In this document: piece after piece, positions 1-9,506 of the stretch
How positions within the stretch are numbered: the first letter of the stretch is position 1
Layout: every line of letters begins with the position of its first letter
Source of the DNA: Arenibacter algicola
GTDB taxonomy: Bacteria; Bacteroidota; Bacteroidia; Flavobacteriales; Flavobacteriaceae
Reading direction: 5' to 3'
Assembly: GCF_000733925.1 (NCBI RefSeq)
Contig: NZ_JPOO01000003.1
Coordinates: 1,550,001-1,614,000, forward strand
DNA: 64,000 bases
Notes under the pieces: generated by a model
Seen by the model: the letters and a program-made list of their open reading frames with translations, nothing else
What the model was told of the DNA's origin: nothing
Database searches by the model: none
Translations under genes and position numbers: made by a program

Positions 1-619
1 TTCTTTTGGTAAGCATGGAAAGTCTACCTGGAATAGTAGGTATTCCCGCCTTTTTGGCTCCATTTATATAGAAAATTTCATGTAATCTTGGTTTTGGCGG
101 AGGAAGGAAAAAACCATCTGGATCATTTTCCAGTCCTTCATTGGTACCAAACACCCCGATCAATTTATCTACCTTGTCGTAATACGGTTTTACATCCTCA
201 TAACCTATAGGCCAATCCTCACCATGACCGTCCCTGGACTTCCCCTTAAAATCCTTTGGTCCAAAACGCAGGGAAATCCTCCCCCAGTGGTTGGTACGCC
301 CCCCCAACATATGTGATCGGAACCAATCGAATTCGGTACCAGGCTCACGGGTATAAGGTTCCCCTTCTATCTCCCAACCGCCATATGCAGCATCAAATTC
401 CCCAAATGCCCGGGTGGTACCCCTTCCCCTTCTAGGCGATTCGTAATTCCATTTTAACTGATTCATGGTTTTCGGGTCTGCCGGGTCAAAAAATGGCCCA
501 GCCTCGACCACCGCAACATTGAGGCCGGCATCTGCCAACTGCTTTGTGGCCATACCGCCACCTGCACCCGAACCAACAATTATTACATCATAAATTTCTG
601 AGGATTCTTTTATCTGCAT
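1..619 (-). CDS. GMC family oxidoreductase, 5' part only (paralogue of 2524-4242)
   Basis: This minus-strand gene starts at 619 and runs off the left edge, so only about 206 N-terminal residues are visible. It begins MQIKESSEIYDVIIVG and has the FAD-binding GSGAGGG dinucleotide motif near residue 17 and the GRTNHWG and EDWPIGYEDVKPYYD stretches of flavin-dependent GMC sugar dehydrogenases. It closely matches residue for residue the complete gene at 2524-4242. By family it should oxidise a sugar or glycoside together with a gluconate-dehydrogenase-subunit-3 partner, which would lie beyond the edge. A terminator separates it from the upstream operon. Confidence 0.9.
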   Translation of the reverse strand, partial: MQIKESSEIYDVIIVGSGAGGGMATKQLADAGLNVAVVEAGPFFDPADPKTMNQLKWNYESPRRGRGTTRAFGEFDAAYGGWEIEGEPYTREPGTEFDWFRSHMLGGRTNHWGRISLRFGPKDFKGKSRDGHGEDWPIGYEDVKPYYDKVDKLIGVFGTNEGLENDPDGFFLPPPKPRLHEIFYINGAKKAGIPTIPGRLSMLTKR

Positions 620-879
620 TTTTGGAATGAATTAATTATGAACTTCAATATAGATTTAAAACGAAATTAAATTAGAATTTTTTATTCAAACAACCTCAAA
701 ATTCATGTATTTTGACATAAAACCATCAATAATTGATAATATATCATTAGAAGGGGCAAATCCTTGTAATTATCATTTAGGATTACAGCCCAATTCCTTT
801 TTATAGCACTGCATGGCAGAAAAAAAATATGACTATTGGTTCTTTTTCCCAGCAAGCTGCTTCCCAACAGCCAATAAAC

Positions 880-906
880 AAAAAGGCCTCCGTGAAGAGG
901 CTTTTT
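880..906. terminator. Hairpin terminator after the GMC/TIM-barrel operon
   Basis: GCCTC pairs with GAGGC across a 6-base loop, extended by A5/T5 flanks with one bulged base. It lies about 30 bases past the stop of the TIM-barrel gene. The A and T runs on both sides could make it work in both directions. Confidence 0.6.
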
Positions 907-937
907 AAGTCAATTTCAATAAATGGAATCGATAATA

Positions 938-1768
938 TTACAAACCTTCCAAATACCTTAAACTCTTGGGTACCTGTTCCACCACCCTGGAACATTCGTC
1001 CTCTAAGAACATGTACTTGATGCCCAACTTCTTAGCTTCGGCAACAACACCGGCGATATCTACTTCCCCGGTTCCCAAAACCACATTAGTTTCTACATCG
1101 GCATGGCCGGTATTATCTTTTTTAGTACCTTTTTCCATATCCTTTAAATGCAATAAAATGAATTTGGAAGGATACTTTTTAAGCAATTTTAGGGGATCCT
1201 CACCTCCGTGATGCACCCAGTAAACATCCATTTCAAAATCGAAATATTTGGCATTCTGCGCCATATAATCAAATAGGGTCCCGTCCTTATAGGGCCTAAA
1301 TTCAAATCCATGGGCATGATATGCCAACTTTATTCCATTATCCCTTAAAATCTTTCCAGCCCTGTTAAATACCTCAACGGCCTTTTGGGTATCCGAAATA
1401 TCAAAATTGTTGCCATCGTGAGGGATCCAGGCGCACATCACATAGGTAGCTCCATAACTTTTGGCCTTTTTAACAACCTCCTCCGGCGCATTTGCCAAAT
1501 CGTTGAATCCAGCACCAACACTGACCACCTTTAAGTTATTTTTGGCAAGCAGCCCCTTAAACTCTTCCTCTGGCATCCCGTAGCTATCCCCTCCTTCCAG
1601 AACGGTAATACCCCAGTCGTTTATCAATTTTAAGGTACTGGGAATATCTTCCTTAAACTGATTTCTAAGGCTGTACAATTGTAATCCCACCTCTTGGGCC
1701 AAAACATTTGTAGTTCCGAAAAAAACTATTGCTATTAAAAATAGCCATAGAAGTTGTAGTTTTTTCAT
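938..1768 (-). CDS. Exported sugar phosphate isomerase/epimerase-like TIM-barrel protein
   Basis: The 276-residue protein starts with a Sec signal peptide (MKKLQLLWLFLIAIVFFGTT, cleavage after VLAQ). It continues as a xylose-isomerase-like TIM barrel (AP endonuclease 2 superfamily), with metal-ligand type motifs such as LAYHAHGFEF, FEMDVYWVHHGG, ILLHLKDM and a late FLEDE. It is the last gene of a minus-strand operon behind a GMC dehydrogenase and its small subunit. In Bacteroidota such periplasmic TIM barrels occur with sugar-oxidising enzymes in 3-keto-glycoside processing; that role is inferred here from context. The substrate is unknown. Confidence 0.8.
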   Translation of the reverse strand: MKKLQLLWLFLIAIVFFGTTNVLAQEVGLQLYSLRNQFKEDIPSTLKLINDWGITVLEGGDSYGMPEEEFKGLLAKNNLKVVSVGAGFNDLANAPEEVVKKAKSYGATYVMCAWIPHDGNNFDISDTQKAVEVFNRAGKILRDNGIKLAYHAHGFEFRPYKDGTLFDYMAQNAKYFDFEMDVYWVHHGGEDPLKLLKKYPSKFILLHLKDMEKGTKKDNTGHADVETNVVLGTGEVDIAGVVAEAKKLGIKYMFLEDECSRVVEQVPKSLRYLEGL

Positions 1769-1811
1769 AGTGTGTAGAATTACTTATATTCTTTAAACAA
1801 CTTAACACTCT

Positions 1812-2519
1812 CTAGGTTAGCAAATTACCTTCATCATCCCATTCCGCCATATCATTGCGCTTACTTTGGTCCACACATTTGGCAAGCCATTCGGGATCAT
1901 AGGATTTCCCATGCTTGGCCAACACATCTTCCGGCACTCCGTCCCAAACGTTGGGGGAATTACCTTTATACCCTAAATCCTCAATACCTTCCTTGGAGGT
2001 ATAATATCCTGTTACGGTTAAATTGCGAATCAGGGAAAAGAATTGTTGCTCATATGTTGGATTTTCCTTGTCCGGAAAGGCAATGGCATCCAAAATCTCC
2101 TTTTGCTGTGCCTCGGTAGCGGTTTTAAATTCCACTCCATAATCCTTATTACTTTTGTGGTCCAACCACATTAGCCCCCCTTGCAACGGGGTTTGATAAG
2201 CGGGGATATCCTTGGCCATGAATTCAATAAAATCGGGCACTCCGGCATCGGTAGCACTGCCATAGGTTCCGTTGGCAGGTAAAATTAAAGCACATAAAAC
2301 ACCCAAAGTGGCCATTTCATGTTCATTAAAAAACTGTTCTGCGTAAAGTTTTTTCAGCAATTCTTTTTCTTCCGGGGTTCTCCCAAAATGTTTTTCTTCC
2401 TGTACCAAGGCCTCTGCCGCTCCGGCCTCGCCTTCTGTTCCCGGCTTACATCCATTTATGGCCAATCCGCCTGCTACACCACCAAGAATAATGGACTTTA
2501 TACTTTTTCTTCTATCCAT
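1812..2519 (-). CDS. Gluconate 2-dehydrogenase subunit 3 family protein
   Basis: This 235-residue protein begins MDRRKSIKSIILGGVAGGLA and then INGC, combining a twin-arginine-like pair with a possible lipobox (Cys24). The rest resembles the gluconate 2-dehydrogenase subunit 3 family (ALILPANGTYGSATDAGVPDF, FFSLIRNLTVTGYYTS). These small subunits act with an FAD-containing GMC subunit and help its export and electron transfer. The GMC gene ends 4 bases upstream of this start, so the two are almost certainly co-translated and form one periplasmic dehydrogenase. Two residues to check are whether both arginines are used as a Tat signal and whether Cys24 is lipidated. Confidence 0.85.
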   Translation of the reverse strand: MDRRKSIKSIILGGVAGGLAINGCKPGTEGEAGAAEALVQEEKHFGRTPEEKELLKKLYAEQFFNEHEMATLGVLCALILPANGTYGSATDAGVPDFIEFMAKDIPAYQTPLQGGLMWLDHKSNKDYGVEFKTATEAQQKEILDAIAFPDKENPTYEQQFFSLIRNLTVTGYYTSKEGIEDLGYKGNSPNVWDGVPEDVLAKHGKSYDPEWLAKCVDQSKRNDMAEWDDEGNLLT

Positions 2520-2523
2520 AATA

Positions 2524-4242
2524 CTAGATATTTTGTTTTTTCAATTGCTCAACTATATAATCTGACGTTCTCCATGCCAAGGCCAAGATCGTCCATGTAG
2601 GGTTCTTATCCGCTTGGGAAACGAAGGGTCCTGCATCAACAATAAAAACATTATCCACATCGTGCATTTGTTCCCATTTATTGACCACAGAAGTTCTAGG
2701 ATTGTCCCCCATCCTTGTGGTACCCACCTCATGGATTATTTCTCCAGGGTTAAGCAAACCATAATCCTTGTCTTTTCCGGCCGGCTTCCCGATGACCTGT
2801 CCCCCCATATTGTGGATTATTTCCGCGAAGGTTTCTTGCATATGCTTGGCCTGTAGACGTTCGTGATCGGACCACTGGTAGTTAAAGCGCAATACTGGAA
2901 TACCAAATTCATCTACCTTCCCTGGATCAATTTCGCAATAGTTACTTTCCATGGCTATAGATTCGCCACGACCTGCAAAACCGATCATTGCTCCGTAATA
3001 TTTTTTTACATCCTCCCTAAGGACATTGCCATAGCCACCAACTTTTTCTCCAAAGAACTCGTTCATGGCATTTGGGTTAAATCCGAAGCCGTAGCTTGGC
3101 ATCCCCATTCCACCCCAAATTTCTATATGATAACCTCTGGCGAAATCGAGCTTCTTATTGTCCAACCACCAAGGGGTATAGACATGCATCCCTCCAACAC
3201 CATCTTCGTTGTATGTTTTTCTGTTCATCAGTTCAGGGACAAATCCGGTCATTCCACCACCTGTGGAATCGTGAAGGTACTTCCCTACCACACCGCTACT
3301 GTTTCCCAGTCCGGCCGGATGTTGTTTACTTTTGGAATTCAACAGGATTCTTGCGGTACTACAGGCCGATGCGGCCAGTACTACAATTTTTCCCTTTAAT
3401 CCATATTCCTTGCGATCCTCTTTGTTGACATAAAGTACCCCTGTGGCCTTACCTTCATCATTGGTAGTTACCTCGCGTACCATAGCGTTCACAAAAAGAT
3501 CTATTTGACCTCCGTTCTTTTGCGCAGGGAATATCAAACAACTTCCTGCCGAAAAATCCGCATATATCTGACAAGACCTTCCACATTGTCCGCAATAAAA
3601 ACATACCCCACGGTCGTTGTTTATCTTTTTCGTTACCATGGACATCCTTGAAGGAATTACCGGAATATTGGACTTTCTGGCTCCATCTATATAATACAGT
3701 TCATGCAATCTCGGCTTCGGCGCAGGAAGGAAAAACCCGTCCGGTTCGTTTTCCAAACCTTCTTTTGACCCAAAAACACCTATTAACTTGTCTACCTTAT
3801 CATAATACGGCTTTACATCCTCATAACCAATTGGCCAGTTTTCCCCAAGACCATCAATATCCTTGTGCTTAAAATCGCGCTCACTGAAACGCAAGGAGAT
3901 ACGTCCCCAGTGATTTGTTCTACCCCCTAGCATACGAGACCTAAACCAATTAAATCTTGATCCGTTTTTTTGGGTATAAGGTTCCCCTTCAATTTCCCAA
4001 CCGCCATATGCAGCATCATATTCCCCAAATGCCCTAGTGGTACTTGCTCCCCTACGTGGAGATTCATACGGCCATTTCAACTGTGTAATCTGTTCTGGAT
4101 TTTTAGGATCAAAAAACGGCCCCGCTTCCACTACGGCCACTTTTAGCCCCGCTTCGGACAACACTTTTGTGGCCATACCACCACCGGCACCAGACCCAAC
4201 TATGATGACATCATAAATAGTTGATGTTTCTTTTATCTGCAT
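2524..4242 (-). CDS. GMC family FAD-dependent oxidoreductase (sugar/glycoside dehydrogenase type)
   Basis: This is a complete 572-residue protein. Its N terminus carries the FAD-binding VGSGAGGGMATKVL motif and GRTNHWGR. The middle has a cysteine-rich stretch (CFYCGQCGRSCQIY), and the C terminus has HEVGTTRMG and NPTWTILALAWR, the usual GMC C-terminal domain with active-site His/Asn. There is no signal peptide of its own, so export would depend on the small subunit encoded next. It heads a three-gene operon (dehydrogenase, subunit 3, TIM barrel) and is a tandem paralogue of the partial gene at 1-619. Likely reaction: oxidation of a sugar hydroxyl, possibly at C3. The substrate cannot be read from the sequence. 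Confidence 0.9.
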   Translation of the reverse strand: MQIKETSTIYDVIIVGSGAGGGMATKVLSEAGLKVAVVEAGPFFDPKNPEQITQLKWPYESPRRGASTTRAFGEYDAAYGGWEIEGEPYTQKNGSRFNWFRSRMLGGRTNHWGRISLRFSERDFKHKDIDGLGENWPIGYEDVKPYYDKVDKLIGVFGSKEGLENEPDGFFLPAPKPRLHELYYIDGARKSNIPVIPSRMSMVTKKINNDRGVCFYCGQCGRSCQIYADFSAGSCLIFPAQKNGGQIDLFVNAMVREVTTNDEGKATGVLYVNKEDRKEYGLKGKIVVLAASACSTARILLNSKSKQHPAGLGNSSGVVGKYLHDSTGGGMTGFVPELMNRKTYNEDGVGGMHVYTPWWLDNKKLDFARGYHIEIWGGMGMPSYGFGFNPNAMNEFFGEKVGGYGNVLREDVKKYYGAMIGFAGRGESIAMESNYCEIDPGKVDEFGIPVLRFNYQWSDHERLQAKHMQETFAEIIHNMGGQVIGKPAGKDKDYGLLNPGEIIHEVGTTRMGDNPRTSVVNKWEQMHDVDNVFIVDAGPFVSQADKNPTWTILALAWRTSDYIVEQLKKQNI

Positions 4243-4370
4243 ACTATAAAGAATTAATTTTGACGCTCAATATAAGTTTAAATCGATATTAAATTAAAAT
4301 TTTTTATCCGAACAACCTTAAAATTCATGTAATTTGACACAAAACCACGGATAATTGATAAAATAATGAT
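4243..4370 (-). promoter_or_regulatory. Leader conserved between the two tandem GMC genes
   Basis: The stretch upstream of the complete GMC gene matches the one upstream of the partial GMC copy (about 620-750) at most positions, for example AAAATTCATGTA, TTTGACA and AATTGATAA. Non-coding sequence kept this well between paralogues suggests a shared promoter or operator, or a fairly recent duplication. I could not pick a clear TTG/TAnnTTTG pair. Confidence 0.5.
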
Positions 4371-4468
4371 TTGCAAAGTCATTAATGGAAAAAACATGAA
4401 GTCAATATTAATTTCCTGGACTGTTACTTTAAGTACTTCCCTATTTTAAAGGAGTGCATACCTTTAAA

Positions 4469-6589
4469 TTAAAAATTCTTCAATTGCTCCAAAGCTTCCT
4501 TGGCCGTAGCTACCGGAAGCTTACAGGTATGATCCTGACAGACATAAATATAGGTCCCATCATCCGAGTAACGCCCTTTAAACAATGGCATTTCACTATC
4601 TTTATTACTACCCACAATCAAGGTGTTGGGCAAATTTTGTTGTTGTAATTCAGCTAACAATGGCTTGGCATCATTGCCCACAACCGCAATTTCATAAAAA
4701 GGATATGCCGTTTTCAACAGTAGGGAATTCCATTTGGAGTAATTATAGGCGTTTTCTTCCAATACCGAAATCATAGAGGAAAGCATGGACCTTGCCTTTA
4801 AGGTAGCTTCCTTATCATAATCTATATGTCCCAAAAGAAACAGATTTTCTGCCATAACCGCATTGGGCGAAGGCAATACCCCATCATCGGTTTTAATTAT
4901 CTGGGCAATTAATTCGTCATCGGAGTTAAAACTGTACATCCCCGAATTTTCATCCGCAAATTTGTCCTTGGCCATTTGATTCATTTCTTTGGCAAAGTCC
5001 AAATAGGAATTGGACATTGTTGTACTGTACAATTTTAAGGAGGCATTGGCCAAAAAGGAATAATCCTCCAGAAAACCATCGCTCTTTTTACTTCCCTTTT
5101 TATAGGTATGTATCAACTGATCTTTATTCAGACTATTTTTTTCAATAAAACGAAAGACGTCCTCGGCTTTTTCCAAATAAGCAGATTCGTTAAAAACATT
5201 ATAAGCATCCACAAAACCGTTGATCAACAAGGCGTTCCATGAGGTAATGATCTTATCATCGGTATTTGGCCTAATTCTTTTATTCCTCGCGGTCAAAATT
5301 TTGCTTTGCCACCTTGCCTGCACACCGTCCCAATCTTCTGCCGTAATATCATTTTCCTTCATGAAATCCTCATCCCCTGAGTTCCTAAAAAGAACATAGG
5401 AATCATTTTCCCAAATATTGGAACGCTTAATATTATAGTATTTGGCAAATAAGTCATAATCGGATCCTAAAACCGACTTTAATTCCTCTTCTTTCCAAAC
5501 GTAAAATTTACCTTCCTCGCCTTCACTATCGGCATCAATGGCCGCATAATAACCGCCATCCGGATTTTTCATTTCCCTATCCAAAAAAGCAATAGTCCCT
5601 TCCACTACCTTTTTGTACATAGGCTCTTTAAACAACTTATAGGCCTTGGAGTAAAGACTCAATAATTGCGCATTGTCATATAGCATTTTCTCAAAATGCG
5701 GCACCTTCCATTGCGCATCGGTACTATACCTATAAAATCCGCCGGCTATATGATCGTATACGCCTCCCCAAGCTATTCTGTCCAAAGTGGTTTTAACAAA
5801 ATCCATAGCATCCTTATCCTCTGTTAAAACTGCATAATCCAACAGAAAGTCAAGATTAACGGGAATCATAAATTTCTGTGACCCTATATTTCCTCCCCAT
5901 TTTAAGTCCCAGTTTTCCTTCCATTTTTCAACGCTGTTTTTTAAAACCTCCGGGGTCAACATTCCCAAATCCGAAACCGGCTGTATTATATTTACTTCCT
6001 GTATGCCTTGGGCCACCATATCGGCATACTCATTGGCTTTTTTGGGATCGTTCTTATAAAGTTTGCTTACTTCGGCCAAAACTTTGCTCCATTGTTCCTT
6101 AGTGTGGTAAGTACCCCCATAAATGGGTTTTCCATTGGGCAGGGTAATCACGTTCAAAGGCCAGCCTCCATTACCATTAATAAGCTGTAAGGCAGTCATA
6201 TACACATGATCCACATCTGGTCTTTCCTCCCTATCCACTTTTATACTTATGAAGTTCTCATTCATCAATTTGGCCACTTCCTCATCCTCAAAGGTCTCTT
6301 CTTCCATTACATGGCACCAATGACAGGATGAATAACCAACACTTACCAATACCAACTTATCCTCCTTTTTAGCATCTTCCAAAGCAGTTGGACTCCATGG
6401 TCTCCAATTTACAGGATTGTGGGCATGTTGTAACAAATATGGACTAGTTTCATGAATAAGGTCATTCGTGTATTTATGGTCGTTTTTCTGACCTTTTATA
6501 TCGGAACAGGAAAATAAGATCATTGTCAACAGAAAAAATAGATTACAAAAAGAAAGCCTAAGGCACATATTTCGGGTCATAAACTGCAA
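4469..6589 (-). CDS. DUF255 / thioredoxin-domain protein (YyaL/SSP411 family), lipoprotein
   Basis: The 706-residue protein has an N-terminal lipoprotein signal (LLTMILFSC, Cys28; Met4 or Met8 could also be the start). A thioredoxin-like domain follows, with CHWCH near residues 89-93 and the family hallmarks ERPDVD and NGGWPLNV. The rest is an alpha/alpha-toroid region (DHIAGGFYRYSTD, PHFEKMLYDNAQLL, SWNALLINGF) as in YyaL and mammalian SPATA20. The biochemical role of the family is not settled; a glycan-related or redox function has been proposed. It stands alone between the GMC operon and the esterase gene, and its length is normal for the family. Confidence 0.88.
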   Translation of the reverse strand: MQFMTRNMCLRLSFCNLFFLLTMILFSCSDIKGQKNDHKYTNDLIHETSPYLLQHAHNPVNWRPWSPTALEDAKKEDKLVLVSVGYSSCHWCHVMEEETFEDEEVAKLMNENFISIKVDREERPDVDHVYMTALQLINGNGGWPLNVITLPNGKPIYGGTYHTKEQWSKVLAEVSKLYKNDPKKANEYADMVAQGIQEVNIIQPVSDLGMLTPEVLKNSVEKWKENWDLKWGGNIGSQKFMIPVNLDFLLDYAVLTEDKDAMDFVKTTLDRIAWGGVYDHIAGGFYRYSTDAQWKVPHFEKMLYDNAQLLSLYSKAYKLFKEPMYKKVVEGTIAFLDREMKNPDGGYYAAIDADSEGEEGKFYVWKEEELKSVLGSDYDLFAKYYNIKRSNIWENDSYVLFRNSGDEDFMKENDITAEDWDGVQARWQSKILTARNKRIRPNTDDKIITSWNALLINGFVDAYNVFNESAYLEKAEDVFRFIEKNSLNKDQLIHTYKKGSKKSDGFLEDYSFLANASLKLYSTTMSNSYLDFAKEMNQMAKDKFADENSGMYSFNSDDELIAQIIKTDDGVLPSPNAVMAENLFLLGHIDYDKEATLKARSMLSSMISVLEENAYNYSKWNSLLLKTAYPFYEIAVVGNDAKPLLAELQQQNLPNTLIVGSNKDSEMPLFKGRYSDDGTYIYVCQDHTCKLPVATAKEALEQLKNF

Positions 6590-6668
6590 ATATTGTTCAG
6601 TTTTGAAAAATACAACAAATCATTTCAATTATAGTAGAATAAAATAAAGTTCTACGCCCATAAAACTG

Positions 6669-7400
6669 TTAATTTTCGACTGCAGCCTGCTTTTTTTGCA
6701 ACATAAACCATTCATATAGCTCCTTGTTTTCATATGCCCTGTCCCATGCATTATGACCTACACCCTTGTAAATCGTAAAATCCACATTGTATCCCATTTC
6801 CTTTAATTTAGCAACCATTTCAATGGATTCCGATATGGGAATCGACTTATCCTGATCACCATGATAAACACGGATCGGCATATTTTTATTTATCCAAGAA
6901 GCATACGGCACAGGGGTCATTCCGCAAACTACGGCCAAGGCGGCAAATTTATCCGGATATTGGACCGCCATTTCCCAGGCTGCACCCCCACCCCTACTAA
7001 GGCCGGTAAGGTATATTTTATTTTCGTCCACCTTATTGGTGGCAATGATACTATCCAGGAGTTGATTTACTGCCCTAGTGTTCCACCACATTTTTTCTTG
7101 GGGATTCTGTGGGGCCAAGATTAGAAAAGGAAATTTCTTGCCACCGGAAATTAGTTTTGGGGGGCCGTTTCGCTTAACAGATTTTAAATCCCCCCCGGAT
7201 TCTCCTCCGCCATGTAAAAAAAGCAACAAGGGAAACTTTTCCTCCGGATCTACCTCATAATTCCCTGGGTAATATAGGTAATACCTTAAGGTTTCGGAGG
7301 TAACAACCTCCATTTTGGAATTGATCAGTTCGGGAGAGGCTTGGGAGGCGCAGCCTTCAAAAATAAAGAGGCAGCAAAAAATTAAAACTATAGTTTTCAT
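6669..7400 (-). CDS. Secreted alpha/beta-hydrolase (esterase/dienelactone-hydrolase type) lipoprotein
   Basis: The reading frame opens at 7508, but the start at 7400 is preferred because it yields a lipoprotein signal peptide (MKTIVLIFCCLFIFEGC, Cys17) at the N terminus. The 243-residue product has LFLHGGGESGG (oxyanion hole), the nucleophile elbow GLSRGG, an Asp in GDQDKSIP and His in GVGHNAWD, which makes a full Ser-Asp-His triad. Similar small hydrolases act as carbohydrate esterases or are annotated as prolyl-oligopeptidase-like. The neighbouring uronate and sugar genes favour a carbohydrate or ester substrate, but this is inference. Confidence 0.8.
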   Translation of the reverse strand: MKTIVLIFCCLFIFEGCASQASPELINSKMEVVTSETLRYYLYYPGNYEVDPEEKFPLLLFLHGGGESGGDLKSVKRNGPPKLISGGKKFPFLILAPQNPQEKMWWNTRAVNQLLDSIIATNKVDENKIYLTGLSRGGGAAWEMAVQYPDKFAALAVVCGMTPVPYASWINKNMPIRVYHGDQDKSIPISESIEMVAKLKEMGYNVDFTIYKGVGHNAWDRAYENKELYEWFMLQKKQAAVEN

Positions 7401-7674
7401 TGGTTCATTTATATTGTTTGATTTGGGAATCCCTATCTTTGTTGAAGGCCATATCCCGAAAATATCATAGATATCAATCAGTATTCCAAATTGGTTGAAA
7501 ATCCGCAAATTGATGCATTTTTATTTAACTTACCCGCTGTTTATACTTTTATTTAACATTCAGGATTATTCCTTAAACAAAAAATAGAATAATAGTTATA
7601 AATGTCTAAATGTATTTTCTTTTCGGGTTTTCGTTTTACTTTGGTACATTTATCCAGCAAACAAAAAATTTAGT

Positions 7675-8697
7675 ATGAAGAAAGTCATCACTTTCGGTGA
7701 GATCCTTTTAAGACTGTCTACCGAAAGACACCTTCGGTTTTCGCAGGCCACCAATTTTAACGCTACCTATGGAGGCGGAGAGTTTAACGTAGCGGTATCC
7801 CTAGCCAATTATGGGTTTGATGCTGAATTCGTTACCCGTTTGCCAAAAAACGACATAGGGGAATGTGCCCTTCAAGAAATTAGAAAACACAACGTGGCCA
7901 CCACCAATATACAGTTTGGTGGAGACCGTCTTGGCATTTATTTTTTGGAAACAGGCGCCGGTACCCGGGGAAGCAAGGTGGTCTATGATAGGGCCAACAG
8001 TGCCATTGCGGAAATAGAGACAAACACTATAGATTGGAAAGCAGTATTCAAGGATGCCAATTGGTTTCACTGGAGCGGGGTTACCCCGGCAATTTCCAGT
8101 AAGGCGGCGGCCGTTTGCCTAGAGGCGGTGAAGGCTGCCCATAAAATGGGAATTACTATTTCATCGGATTTGAATTATCGTTCCAAATTATGGAAATACG
8201 GGAAAGAGCCAAAAGATATTATGCCTGAACTCTTAAAGTACAGCAATGTTATTTTAGGGGATCTGGATACGGCCTTTTTTATGACAGGACAGGAACCGCA
8301 AGATCCTGACTATCAAGATATGGACTCCTTGCCGGAACTGTACGACCTGCTTTACAAAGGCTCTCCGGACCTAAGTTATGTGGCCACAACTTTGCGTTAT
8401 TCCGTAAATGCTTCGCATCAAAAAATAGGCGGAATCCTATATGACGGAAAAAAAATACACTATGCAAAAATAAGGGAGGTAACCCCTGTGGTCGACCGGG
8501 TAGGGAGTGGCGATGCCTTTATGGGAGGCTTGATATACGGGCTTTTACAAGACAAAATAGATAATCAAAAAACAATAGATTTTGCCGCGGCTGCCTGCTG
8601 TATCAAGCACACTATTACAGGTGATTTCAACTTGGCCACCCTTGAAGAGATTGAGCAATTGGCAGGGGGGAATTCCTCTGGAAAAGTAAGCAGGTAA
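7675..8697 (+). CDS. kdgK: 2-dehydro-3-deoxygluconokinase (KDG kinase)
   Basis: This 340-residue PfkB-family sugar kinase phosphorylates 2-keto-3-deoxygluconate to KDPG in the cytoplasm. It shows the N-terminal GEILLRLS and YGGGEFNVAVSLA substrate-binding motifs and the C-terminal PfkB signature DRVGSGDAFMGGL with the catalytic Asp. The KDPG aldolase gene follows after 14 bases, and mannonate dehydratase lies convergently just beyond. The three together give the lower branch of uronate (glucuronate or alginate-derived) breakdown. Length is normal. Confidence 0.93.
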   Translation: MKKVITFGEILLRLSTERHLRFSQATNFNATYGGGEFNVAVSLANYGFDAEFVTRLPKNDIGECALQEIRKHNVATTNIQFGGDRLGIYFLETGAGTRGSKVVYDRANSAIAEIETNTIDWKAVFKDANWFHWSGVTPAISSKAAAVCLEAVKAAHKMGITISSDLNYRSKLWKYGKEPKDIMPELLKYSNVILGDLDTAFFMTGQEPQDPDYQDMDSLPELYDLLYKGSPDLSYVATTLRYSVNASHQKIGGILYDGKKIHYAKIREVTPVVDRVGSGDAFMGGLIYGLLQDKIDNQKTIDFAAAACCIKHTITGDFNLATLEEIEQLAGGNSSGKVSR

Positions 8698-8711
8698 AAC
8701 AAATAAAACTT

Positions 8712-9380
8712 ATGTCACAATTTTCAAGAATTGAAGTAGCCGCATTAATGAAAGAAACGGGACTTGTACCCTTGTTCTATCATCCGGATGTGGATTTGGG
8801 AAAGAAAATATTAAAAGCATGCTACAATGGTGGTGCGCGATTAATTGAATTTACGGCACGTGGGGATTTCGCCCATGAAGTGTTTGCCGAACTAAATAAA
8901 TTCGTCATTAAAGAATTGCCAGAAATGGCGGTAGGTGTAGGATCGGTAACCGATGCAGCAGCAGCCTCCCTTTATATGCAAATGGGTGCCAATTTCATTG
9001 TAACCCCTTCCTTGCGCGAAGATATTGCCGTGGTCTGTAATAGAAGAAAAGTATTATGGAGTCCGGGATGTGGCTCCCTAACAGAAATAAACAGGGCTGA
9101 AGAATTGGGCTGCGAAATTATAAAATTATTCCCTGGTGCCAATTACGGACCAGACTTTGTAAAAGCTATTAAAGGACCACAACCATGGACCAGTGTTATG
9201 CCAACAGGCGGGGTAACCTTGGAGGAATCCAATTTAAAAGGATGGTTCAATGCAGGGGTTACCTGTGTAGGCATGGGTTCTAACCTAATTAGCAAAACGG
9301 TAGTGGAAAACAGGGATTACAGTGGCCTGGAACAATCGGTAAGGGAAACATTGGCCCTAATCAAAAGAATTCGGAGCTAG
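8712..9380 (+). CDS. kdgA: KDPG / 4-hydroxy-2-oxoglutarate aldolase
   Basis: The 222-residue class I aldolase (Eda/KdgA family) cleaves 2-keto-3-deoxy-6-phosphogluconate to pyruvate and glyceraldehyde 3-phosphate. Visible motifs are LIEFTARG (active-site Glu region), VGVGSVTDAA, the Schiff-base lysine stretch EIIKLFPGANYGPDFVKAI and the phosphate-binding MPTGGVTLEE. It is directly downstream of kdgK in the same operon and is followed by a strong terminator. Confidence 0.93.
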   Translation: MSQFSRIEVAALMKETGLVPLFYHPDVDLGKKILKACYNGGARLIEFTARGDFAHEVFAELNKFVIKELPEMAVGVGSVTDAAAASLYMQMGANFIVTPSLREDIAVVCNRRKVLWSPGCGSLTEINRAEELGCEIIKLFPGANYGPDFVKAIKGPQPWTSVMPTGGVTLEESNLKGWFNAGVTCVGMGSNLISKTVVENRDYSGLEQSVRETLALIKRIRS

Positions 9381-9426
9381 CAATAAGACCCATTAATTGC
9401 CCAGCTATTATTGTTATAATAAACGT

Positions 9427-9464
9427 AAAACCTCTGATATTCATGAAATCAGAGGTTTTTTTTT
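9427..9464. terminator. Bidirectional terminator between kdgA and uxuA
   Basis: A perfect 12-bp stem (AAAACCTCTGAT with ATCAGAGGTTTT, 9-base loop) is followed by a T run on the plus strand and, because the left arm starts with A, also ends in U on the minus strand. It lies between the convergent kdgA and uxuA ends. Confidence 0.9.
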
Positions 9465-9506
9465 ATTTCCAAATATTGTTTCCCTAGGAAGGAAGCTTGA
9501 TATACT

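Noticed and set aside
2863..3399. Plus-strand 178-residue frame inside the GMC gene
   Set aside because: Antisense shadow of a conserved enzyme; composition does not look like a protein gene.
7401..7508. Longer start of the esterase gene at 7508
   Set aside because: The extra 36 residues have no domain or signal features, and the start at 7400 gives a proper lipoprotein signal peptide.
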